In this document: positions 6,893 to 11,500 of the stretch, one piece after another | Layout of the letters: each line of letters opens with the position of its first letter | Numbering within the stretch: the first letter of the stretch is position 1 | NCBI GenBank assembly: GCA_964564595.1 | Contig: CAZMCA010000108.1 | Coordinates: 1-11,500, forward strand | DNA from: JBEVOS01 sp964564595 | GTDB lineage: Bacteria; Pseudomonadota; Alphaproteobacteria; Caulobacterales; Aquidulcibacteraceae | Length of the DNA: 11,500 nt | Direction of reading: 5' to 3' | Position numbers and translations under genes: made by a program | Notes under the pieces: model-generated | The model's input: only the letters and a program-made list of their open reading frames with translations | The model's database searches: none | Told to the model about the DNA's origin: nothing

Positions 6893-6946
6893 GGCTTCAC
6901 TCTCCGCGGCGCGCAGTTTGGCGCGGCGGATGGCGGAAACATGGCG

Positions 6947-7423
6947 TTACAGCGGGGCGGGGAAACGCGCCTTAAGCGCCCGCAGGTGCCCCTGCCACCA
7001 CTCCGCCGTGCGCTGTAGGAAGGGGCCCTCGGGGAAGCCGTGGCGCGCGACGTGGCCTTGCGGAATCTCGCCCCAACCGCTGTGCCGGACGCTGACCCGT
7101 GTCTCCTCCCCCACCGGCTCGAACGTGACCTCTACATCGGTGATCTGGTCGGGTGTGAAACTGGCTTGGCGCCAGGTGAACGCGAGCCGCGCGCCGGGCT
7201 CCCAAGCCGTGATCCGGCCAATCTCGAACACATGGCCGTTGGACACCGTCGTGATCAGGCGCCCGCCCTCTCCGCCTTCGAAAGCCATTACGCCATCGCC
7301 GCGGGGGGTCGTTTCAAACAGGCCGCTCGGGCGCCACCATGCGGCAATCTCTTGCGTGAACACATCGAACGCGACTTGCGGCGGAGCGGCGACGCGGATC
7401 GCAACGAGCACGGAAGACGTCAC
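6947..7423 (-). CDS. SRPBCC/AHSA1-family protein
   Basis: From a GTG start the protein has about 158 residues. It shows the START-like AHSA1 pattern: an initial strand VLVAIRVAAPPQVAFDVFTQEIAAWW, a central GGRLITTV and EIGRITAWEPGARLAFTW, TDVEVTFEPVGEETRVSVRHSGW, and a C-terminal helix FLQRTAEWWQGHLRAL. Such proteins form a deep hydrophobic pocket and often sit beside ArsR-type regulators, but the ligand is unknown. The GTG overlaps the stop of the ArsR gene as GTGA. The longer frame starting at 7501 lies within the ArsR gene and its extra 26 residues look non-homologous, so it was rejected. This is the last gene of a six-gene operon; no terminator is evident after it. Confidence 0.85.
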   Translation of the reverse strand: MTSSVLVAIRVAAPPQVAFDVFTQEIAAWWRPSGLFETTPRGDGVMAFEGGEGGRLITTVSNGHVFEIGRITAWEPGARLAFTWRQASFTPDQITDVEVTFEPVGEETRVSVRHSGWGEIPQGHVARHGFPEGPFLQRTAEWWQGHLRALKARFPAPL

Positions 7424-7758
7424 CCCTTCTTCGCCTTCTCGACATGCGCCTTGAACGACGCAAGCTGGCCGCTCCACAGGCGCTCGGTTTCCTCCAACCA
7501 CTTCTTCAAATCGCCCATGGCGCCTTCCTTGAGCGCGTAAATGCGCACGCGCGCGTCGAATTCCGGATGCGTCTCTTCGATGAGGCCGCTCTCGCGCAGA
7601 GTCTTCAGGTGCCGCGAAAGCGCCGGCGGCGTGAGACCAAGCGCATCCGCAATCTCGCCAGCGCGCCGTGGGCGCTGACGCAGCAATTCCACGACGCCGC
7701 GGCGGTTGGGGTCGGCAAGCGCGGCGAGCGTACGGTCGAGTTTGGCGCGCGCGCTCAT
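7420..7758 (-). CDS. ArsR-family transcriptional regulator (winged helix, no metal site seen)
   Basis: The 112-residue protein is a typical ArsR-type winged helix. It has KLDRTLAALADPNRRGVVELL (residues 6-26), a helix-turn-helix with AGEIADALGLTPPALSRHLKTLRESGLI (33-60), and a wing with DARVRIYAL. The ELCVCDL-type cysteine metal-binding box of ArsR/SmtB sensors is absent, so it probably responds to something other than a thiophilic metal. This subtype is commonly encoded next to SRPBCC proteins, as here. The ATG at 7758 overlaps the preceding stop as ATGA. A longer frame from 7866 lies inside the preceding gene and is rejected. It likely represses its own operon through the palindromic region at 9431-9482; this is inference. 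Confidence 0.9.
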   Translation of the reverse strand: MSARAKLDRTLAALADPNRRGVVELLRQRPRRAGEIADALGLTPPALSRHLKTLRESGLIEETHPEFDARVRIYALKEGAMGDLKKWLEETERLWSGQLASFKAHVEKAKKG

Positions 7759-8093
7759 TCCGGGTGCGCCTTCTTGAGTTTGGCGGGCGCGACGTTCCGC
7801 CAGGCCGTCCGTAGCGCGCTCGATGCTGTCACCGCGTCGGCGTTCTTGACGACGAGCCGTGTCCATCCCTTGGCGCCCCAGCCGCCTGCAACGGGCTTGA
7901 ACACGTTCGGCTCAGCAGAGCAGAAGATGTCTTGTTGCTCGGGCGTGAATTTCAGGATCGCTTCGCCATCCTTGCGGTCGGCGGGCGACGCGAAAATTTT
8001 GCCCGCAACGCGAATGTCCGCACTGCCGTGATGCGCGCTTTGAACCGCGTCAGGCATGGAAAGCGCGAGTTTCAAAAAGGCGGCAGGCGTCAT
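7755..8093 (-). CDS. MmcQ/YjbR-family protein
   Basis: The 112-residue product has the MmcQ/YjbR (CyaY-like fold) pattern. It has an N-terminal helix TPAAFLKLALSMPDAVQSAHHG, then ADIRVAGKIFAS, ILKFTPEQQDIF, the characteristic GGWGAKGWTRLVV (residues 70-82), and a C-terminal helix with LRTAWRNVAPAKL. The family was named as DNA-binding from its fold, but the biochemical role of most members is unknown. The ATG at 8093 overlaps the cupin stop as ATGA, and the stop overlaps the ArsR start in the same way. A longer frame from 8171 lies in the cupin gene with no similarity and is rejected. It is the fourth gene of the operon. Confidence 0.85.
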   Translation of the reverse strand: MTPAAFLKLALSMPDAVQSAHHGSADIRVAGKIFASPADRKDGEAILKFTPEQQDIFCSAEPNVFKPVAGGWGAKGWTRLVVKNADAVTASSALRTAWRNVAPAKLKKAHPE

Positions 8094-8467
8094 CGCGGCT
8101 TGTGATCCGTCCCTTCGCCGAACGTGATGAAGAGCCCACGGCTGACGCTCGGCACGTTCGCCGTGTGCCACGTATTGGCCGGCACGATCACCGCCTCCCC
8201 CGCGGCGAGCGGCACACGCTCAACGCCGCCCGGCAGCTCGAGCAGCATGGTCATCGCACCTTGCGTGCAAACCACGACCTCATCGCCCTTCGGGTGGCGC
8301 TCCCACGATGTCCAATCGCCCTCGAACGTGTAGGCGCTGATCAGCGTGCCCCGCATGTCGGAATTGGCGGCGAGCGTTTGCCAAAAATCGGCGCCAACGG
8401 GCAGGAGCGTCGATCCGCCTTGCCCGTCCCAGCCCACATACGTCGTTTCCGTGTTGAAGGCGGCCAT
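8090..8467 (-). CDS. Single-domain cupin protein
   Basis: The 125-residue protein has one cupin barrel. Motif 1 is WERHPKGDEVVVCTQG (residues 55-70) with potential metal ligands H58 and E63. Motif 2 is LAAGEAVIVPANTWHTANV (87-105) with H101. The second His usually found in motif 1 is not obvious, so metal binding may be incomplete. Such small cupins include isomerases, dioxygenases and sugar- or ligand-binding proteins; the substrate cannot be told here. A clean AGGAG site 6 bases upstream of the ATG overlaps the end of the preceding VOC gene (10-base gap). No signal peptide is present, so it is cytoplasmic. Confidence 0.85.
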   Translation of the reverse strand: MAAFNTETTYVGWDGQGGSTLLPVGADFWQTLAANSDMRGTLISAYTFEGDWTSWERHPKGDEVVVCTQGAMTMLLELPGGVERVPLAAGEAVIVPANTWHTANVPSVSRGLFITFGEGTDHKPR

Positions 8468-8476
8468 CGCGCGCTC

Positions 8477-8947
8477 CTAATCCGGCAACCGATCAGTCGT
8501 TACGGCGCCGATCGCCGCGTCCCATTCGGTGCGCGTCATCACCGTCACGGTTTGCCCGAACGTCCAGATATGGCCTTCAGGATCGCGCGCGCGGTACGTG
8601 CGATCGCCGTAAAATTGCGTTTCCGGCTCTTGCAGAATCTCGGCGCCGGCTTTGCGCGCGTGTTCGCAATGTGCGTCGAGATCGGATGGCAGATGCACGT
8701 GCACGGTTTGCGTGTTCTTGCCGCCAATGTTGGCAGGGCTCTTGTGATCTGCGCTCCACTCAGAGCCAACCATGATCACGCCGCTGCCAAATCGCATCTC
8801 AGAGTGCATTAGATTGCCCTCCTGATCGCTGATCACCATGAACGGCTCAAAGCCGAAGGCCGCTTCCAGCCAGCGCAGCGCAGCCTTCGGATCGCGATAG
8901 CAAAGCGCAGAAGAGAAACTAGGACGCGTGTGATCGTCAGGTGTCAT
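8477..8947 (-). CDS. VOC-superfamily (glyoxalase/bleomycin-resistance fold) protein, copy 1
   Basis: The 156-residue protein has the paired beta-alpha-beta-beta-beta units of the vicinal oxygen chelate fold: SSALCYRDPKAALRWLEAAFGFEPFMVI, then NLMHSEMRFGSGVIMVG in the first half, and VHVHLPSDLDAHCEHARKAGAEILQEP, QFYGDRTYRARDPEGHIWTF in the second. Possible metal ligands include H48 or E50 and the terminal DPEGH region. Reactions in this superfamily range from isomerisation to dioxygenation and antibiotic sequestration; none can be assigned. The ATG at 8947 overlaps the preceding VOC stop as ATGA and is preferred over an upstream ATG at 8974. It is a paralogue of the next upstream gene, sharing ARKAGAxIxQEPExQFYGxRTYRA. 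Confidence 0.85.
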   Translation of the reverse strand: MTPDDHTRPSFSSALCYRDPKAALRWLEAAFGFEPFMVISDQEGNLMHSEMRFGSGVIMVGSEWSADHKSPANIGGKNTQTVHVHLPSDLDAHCEHARKAGAEILQEPETQFYGDRTYRARDPEGHIWTFGQTVTVMTRTEWDAAIGAVTTDRLPD

Positions 8948-9432
8948 GAGGATGTCTCTTTGGGGTCCTTCCACACGAGGTCGGGCGCGGCCCGTCGCAT
9001 CTCCTCGTCCGATAGAACGTGCTTGGTCTCACTGAAGCACCAGACATGGCCTTCGGGATCGGCCGCGCGATACGTGCGCGCGCCGTAGAACTGATCCTCC
9101 GGCTCTTGGGTGATTTGAGCGCCAGCTTTGCGGGCCTGCGCGCAATGCACGTCGATGCCGGCTTCCAGAGAAACCCAGAGAAATTGCGTCGCCACATCGT
9201 CGGTGGACTTCGGCGAGCGCATACGCGCCTTGCCCAGCATGGGCGCCTGCCACTCGCCGCAGACGCCGATCACCGCTCCGCGGTACGCCATCTCCAGATG
9301 CGCGGCTCGGCCATCGCTATCGAGGATCTTGGTGACTGTCTCAAACCCAAAGGCTTGCTCTAGCCAAGCGAGCGCCGCGAGCGGGTCCTGATAAACGACC
9401 GTCGGCGTGAAGACCGGGGCGTATTGAGCCAT
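8944..9432 (-). CDS. VOC-superfamily protein, copy 2 (first gene of the operon)
   Basis: The 162-residue protein has the same VOC architecture as its neighbour: VVYQDPLAALAWLEQAFGFE at the start, AAHLEMAYRGAVIGVCGEW in the first module, and IDVHCAQARKAGAQITQEP with QFYGARTYRAADPEGHVWCF in the second. Compared with copy 1 it carries a different C-terminal tail (SDEEMRRAAPDLVWKDP). H45 or E47 are possible metal ligands. The ATG follows a strong AGGAGAGG ribosome binding site that is partly inside a perfect inverted repeat (9431-9458), so translation or transcription of the operon could be controlled exactly here. It is the first gene of the leftward six-gene unit. Substrate unknown. Confidence 0.85.
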   Translation of the reverse strand: MAQYAPVFTPTVVYQDPLAALAWLEQAFGFETVTKILDSDGRAAHLEMAYRGAVIGVCGEWQAPMLGKARMRSPKSTDDVATQFLWVSLEAGIDVHCAQARKAGAQITQEPEDQFYGARTYRAADPEGHVWCFSETKHVLSDEEMRRAAPDLVWKDPKETSS

Positions 9433-9458
9433 TGGCCTCTCCTAGCGGTGAGGCCAAT
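9431..9458 (-). repeat. Perfect 9-bp inverted repeat over the operon RBS and start codon
   Basis: ATTGGCCTC (9431-9439) and GAGGCCAAT (9450-9458) are exact reverse complements separated by 10 bases. Read as minus-strand RNA, the hairpin would bury part of the AGGAGAGG ribosome binding site and the first two bases of the ATG of the first VOC gene. Read as DNA, it is a 28-bp palindromic operator candidate just downstream of the promoter, suited to a dimeric repressor such as the ArsR-type protein encoded in the same operon. Confidence 0.6.
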
Positions 9459-9487
9459 ATATTTCACGCTAAACGAAACTATGTCAA
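9456..9487 (-). promoter_or_regulatory. Probable promoter of the VOC/cupin/ArsR operon, with imperfect operator dyad
   Basis: On the minus strand a perfect -35 TTGACA (9482-9487) precedes an A/T-rich -10 zone (9456-9464). AAATAT is 17 bases from the -35, while the better match TATATT is 20 bases away, so the exact -10 is ambiguous. Between the two boxes lies an imperfect dyad, ATATTTC at 9459-9465 against GAAACTAT at 9475-9482, another possible repressor site. The region is notably AT-rich compared with its surroundings. Confidence 0.55.
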
Positions 9488-9500
9488 CCAGCCCTTGCGC

Positions 9501-10742
9501 TCACGGCGGTGTGAGCGCGGGCTGCAGCACGGAGAGCCGCCCATCCACTGCTTCGGGCGTTACGCCCAATACGTGCGCAAGCATCGGATAGACATGGATG
9601 TTGTCGAACGCCGGTAGCGTGACGCCATCACGAAACGCTGGGCCGGATGCAACAAACAGCGCAGCCATCTCTGGGTGCGCGGGATCGAAACCATGATTGC
9701 CGCGCAGCTCGACGTTCGCGTAGGCGCGCTCGGAAATCGGCGTGGAGATCGTCCAACCGCTCTCCATGATGCAGAAGATCGCCGGCACGCGCGCGTTCGT
9801 TCCGTAATGGTACTGTGCCGGAATTTCGTTCTTGCGCCAGCATTGCATATGTTCGTGCGGCCGCAAGAACGTGCGCGCGACTTCCGCTTCGTGCCCAGGA
9901 CGCGGATTGATGCCGAGCGTTGCGCCGTAGCTGGTCTCTTGGACCTTGCTGACGTCGATCATGTCCGCGAGACGGATGAGCCGCGAACGCGCGATCTCGG
10001 TCATGCCGTGGTCAGCGACGAGCACAATGTTCACGCCGGGCAAACGATCCGCCGCTTGCAAGCCACCGACGAGTTGACCGATCGCGGCGTCGACTTCCGC
10101 GATCGCGCCGTTCACCTGCGGCGAGTTGGGCCCGAATGCGTGCCCAGCCGTATCGACGCTGCTGAAGTAGAGAAGATAGAGGCCTGGTTGTTCTTCGGGC
10201 TGACCGTGAAACCATTGCAGGATTTGTTCGACACGCGCGGGGTTCGGCGCGCGCTCCGCATACGGCATGACACGCGAAGCCGTGACGCCGTGGATCGGCA
10301 CGCTCGGCCCGCCCCACATGGCGGAACCAACGTGCACGCCCTGACGCTCGGCGCTCACCCATAGCGGCGTCGCGCCTTCCCAAAATCCTGGGACACTGAA
10401 GCTGCTGTCGTCGAAGCCGTAGCCTCCAAGCTGCGCATCGAAAAAGGTGTTGTCGACCATGCCGTGATGATCCGGGTAGAGCCCCGTCATCAGCGTGTAA
10501 TGGTTGGGCGCCGAGACGCTCGGCGTCGAGGGGCGCATCGGCGCGCGGACGCCGTTCGCTGCGAGCGCGCTGATGTTGGGCGTGATACCGCGGTCGAGAT
10601 AGTCGGCGCGGAAGCCGTCGATCAGCACCACGATCAGCGGCGCGCGCGCCTCTGCCTGCGGCGGCGGCGCATCGGCAGGTGCGGTGGCGCAAGAGACGGC
10701 AAAGAGCGCCGCGGCGAGCGCAGCGAGGCGTGAGAGCTTCAT
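9501..10742 (-). CDS. Nucleotide pyrophosphatase/phosphodiesterase-type lipoprotein (alkaline phosphatase superfamily)
   Basis: The 413-residue protein has an N-terminal export signal with a weak lipobox AVSC (C18), then a Pro/Ala linker and an NPP-type catalytic domain (about 35-400). Metal ligands expected for the family are visible: D42 in LIDGFRADY, D197 and H201 in SSVDTAGH, D244 and H245 in ADHGM, and H350 in NHGFD. The nucleophile position, in PSVSAPNHYTLMTGLYPDHHGM, is S77, where classic NPP enzymes have Thr. The family uses two zinc ions to cleave phosphodiester or pyrophosphate bonds in nucleotides, nucleotide sugars or lipids; the substrate here is unknown. A GAGGAAA element lies upstream of the ATG. 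The gene stands alone between the rplQ terminator and the operon promoter. Confidence 0.9.
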   Translation of the reverse strand: MKLSRLAALAAALFAVSCATAPADAPPPQAEARAPLIVVLIDGFRADYLDRGITPNISALAANGVRAPMRPSTPSVSAPNHYTLMTGLYPDHHGMVDNTFFDAQLGGYGFDDSSFSVPGFWEGATPLWVSAERQGVHVGSAMWGGPSVPIHGVTASRVMPYAERAPNPARVEQILQWFHGQPEEQPGLYLLYFSSVDTAGHAFGPNSPQVNGAIAEVDAAIGQLVGGLQAADRLPGVNIVLVADHGMTEIARSRLIRLADMIDVSKVQETSYGATLGINPRPGHEAEVARTFLRPHEHMQCWRKNEIPAQYHYGTNARVPAIFCIMESGWTISTPISERAYANVELRGNHGFDPAHPEMAALFVASGPAFRDGVTLPAFDNIHVYPMLAHVLGVTPEAVDGRLSVLQPALTPP

Positions 10743-10786
10743 GACGTTTCCTCAATTGCGGCTTTGTAGCCTGCATGCGCGCAACG

Positions 10787-10819
10787 AAAAACCCGCCGGC
10801 CTTGCGGCGCGGCGGGTTT
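10787..10819 (-). terminator. Rho-independent terminator after rplQ
   Basis: Ten-base perfect arms (10789-10798 and 10810-10819) with an 11-base loop form a GC-rich hairpin. On the minus strand it is followed by five T residues (10791-10787, partly within the stem end). It lies about 24 bases after the rplQ stop and ends the rpoA-rplQ transcript ahead of the phosphodiesterase gene. Confidence 0.85.
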
Positions 10820-10842
10820 CGTTTCCGGTGTGTCGAAGGGAT

Positions 10843-11262
10843 CTAGCCTTCGTCGGTGTAGATCGCCTCCGGGCGCGGGCCGCTGTCGAGGCCGCGGGCG
10901 CCTTCGTCGCGATCGACAAACTCGATCACCGCCATCGGCGCGTTGTCGCCTCGGCGATAGCCGGCCTTGAGGACGCGCGTGTAGCCGCCGGCGCGCGCCT
11001 TGTAGCGGGGCGCGAGCGTGTCGAAGAGCTTCTTCGTCATATCCTCGTCGCGCAGGCGCGAGGCGGCCAGACGGCGCGCTCCCAGATCGCCGCGCTTGCC
11101 GAGCGTGACGAGACGCTCGACGACCGGGCGCAGCGCTTTGGCCTTCGGCACGGTGGTGATGATCTGCTCATGCTTGATCAGCGACGCCGCCATGTTGGCG
11201 AACATCGCTGTGCGATGGCTGGCCGTGCGGTTAAGCTTCTTCTGGGCGACGCCGTGACGCAT
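10843..11262 (-). CDS. rplQ: 50S ribosomal protein L17 (bL17)
   Basis: The 139-residue protein is unmistakable L17: MRHGVAQKKLNRTASHRTAMFANMAASLIKHEQIITTVPKAKALRPVVERLVTLGKRGDL at the N-terminus, then an LFDTLAPRYKARAGGYTRVLKAGYRRGDNAPMAVIEFVDRD core. The tail (GARGLDSGPRPEAIYTDEG) extends past the shorter enterobacterial proteins, as is common in alphaproteobacteria. bL17 binds 23S rRNA near the polypeptide exit tunnel of the large subunit. A GGAG element lies 9 bases before the ATG. It follows rpoA by 27 bases, the standard end of the alpha operon, and is followed by an intrinsic terminator. Confidence 0.98.
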   Translation of the reverse strand: MRHGVAQKKLNRTASHRTAMFANMAASLIKHEQIITTVPKAKALRPVVERLVTLGKRGDLGARRLAASRLRDEDMTKKLFDTLAPRYKARAGGYTRVLKAGYRRGDNAPMAVIEFVDRDEGARGLDSGPRPEAIYTDEG

Positions 11263-11289
11263 ATCACTTCACTCCAAGAGCGTTGCCGC

Positions 11290-11500
11290 TCACTGGTCCT
11301 CATATTTCTTGGCGAGATCTTCGATGTTGTCCGGCGGCCAATTCTCGACCGCCATACCGAGGTGCAGGCCCATCGTGGCGAGCACTTCCTTGATCTCGTT
11401 CAGGCTCTTGCGGCCGAAGTTCGGAGTGCGGAGCATTTCCGCTTCGGACTTCTGAATGAGATCGCCGATGTAGACGATGTTGTCGTTCTTCAAGCAATTG
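11290..11500 (-). CDS. rpoA: RNA polymerase alpha subunit, C-terminal end (5' part outside window)
   Basis: The last 69 or so codons of rpoA are present; the gene continues past the right edge, so there is no start here. The segment is the alpha C-terminal domain: NCLKNDNIVYIGDLIQKSE, EAEMLRTPNFGRKSLNEIKEVL and MGLHLGM. These include the helix-hairpin-helix residues that contact UP-element DNA and activators. The tail, ending KKYEDQ, is typical of alphaproteobacteria. An apparent short ORF starting at the TTG at 11493 is simply this gene cut by the edge. rplQ follows after 27 bases. Confidence 0.97.
   Translation of the reverse strand, partial: NCLKNDNIVYIGDLIQKSEAEMLRTPNFGRKSLNEIKEVLATMGLHLGMAVENWPPDNIEDLAKKYEDQ

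Noticed and set aside
6910..6938. GC-rich imperfect hairpin after the SRPBCC gene as terminator
   Set aside because: Arms are mismatched and there is no T-tract on the minus strand.
6230..7018. 262-codon open frame on the plus strand opposite degP
   Set aside because: Antisense to the conserved protease and its upstream gap, with unlikely composition and no motif.
6947..7501. Longer N-terminus for the SRPBCC protein starting at 7501
   Set aside because: The extra residues overlap the ArsR gene and do not resemble the family; the GTG at 7423 gives a GTGA overlap and a proper AHSA1 start.
7420..7866. Longer N-terminus for the ArsR protein starting at 7866
   Set aside because: The extension is Arg/Glu-rich shadow of the preceding gene; the ATG at 7758 forms an ATGA overlap and a normal ArsR N-terminus.
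1..11500. CRISPR arrays, insertion sequences, integrase or attachment sites, tRNA genes
   Set aside because: No regularly spaced repeats, transposase or integrase motifs, or tRNA cloverleaf patterns were seen on either strand.

Overview
The window looks like a piece of a GC-rich alphaproteobacterial chromosome. It carries a partial ATP12-type F1-ATPase assembly chaperone, a family largely limited to mitochondria and alphaproteobacteria. It also carries the 3' end of the ribosomal-protein/RNA polymerase alpha cluster (rpoA, rplQ) followed by degP, rarA, crcB, rluC and atp12. From family knowledge this order recalls Caulobacterales/Hyphomonadaceae-type genomes; the genus cannot be fixed from the sequence alone.

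Nearly everything is on the minus strand, so the genes read from right to left. At the right edge are the end of rpoA and all of rplQ, closed by a clear intrinsic terminator (about 10787-10819). Next come a nucleotide pyrophosphatase/phosphodiesterase-type lipoprotein (9501-10742) and a compact six-gene operon (6947-9432) encoding two related VOC (glyoxalase-fold) proteins, a cupin, an MmcQ/YjbR-type protein, an ArsR-type repressor and an SRPBCC/AHSA1 protein. The operon starts at a TTGACA-containing promoter with a perfect 9-bp inverted repeat over the ribosome binding site and start codon. Then comes the periplasmic protease degP (5444-6892).

Two small plus-strand genes (4783-5431) encode tandemly duplicated secreted proteins with a conserved two-cysteine/NAQxWMRE core. 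They interrupt the leftward series between degP and rarA. From 4659 leftwards runs a tightly packed, probably cotranscribed series: rarA, a small protein with a lysine-rich tail (DUF6958-like), an RluA-family pseudouridine synthase without an S4 domain, a lipoprotein, the fluoride channel crcB, an S4-containing RluC-type synthase, a 33-codon ORF locked by four-base overlaps on both sides, and atp12, which runs off the left edge.

The core genes maintain RNA polymerase and ribosomes, envelope protein quality, stalled replication forks, fluoride tolerance, rRNA modification and ATP synthase assembly. The remaining genes look like lineage-specific insertions between core genes. No mobile element, CRISPR array, tRNA or rRNA was seen. 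No clearly new defence or biosynthetic system is visible. The best candidates for something undescribed are the ArsR/VOC/cupin operon with its palindromic start site, the tandem two-cysteine secreted proteins, and the 33-codon ORF between rluC and atp12. No stretch longer than about 125 bases lacks a gene.
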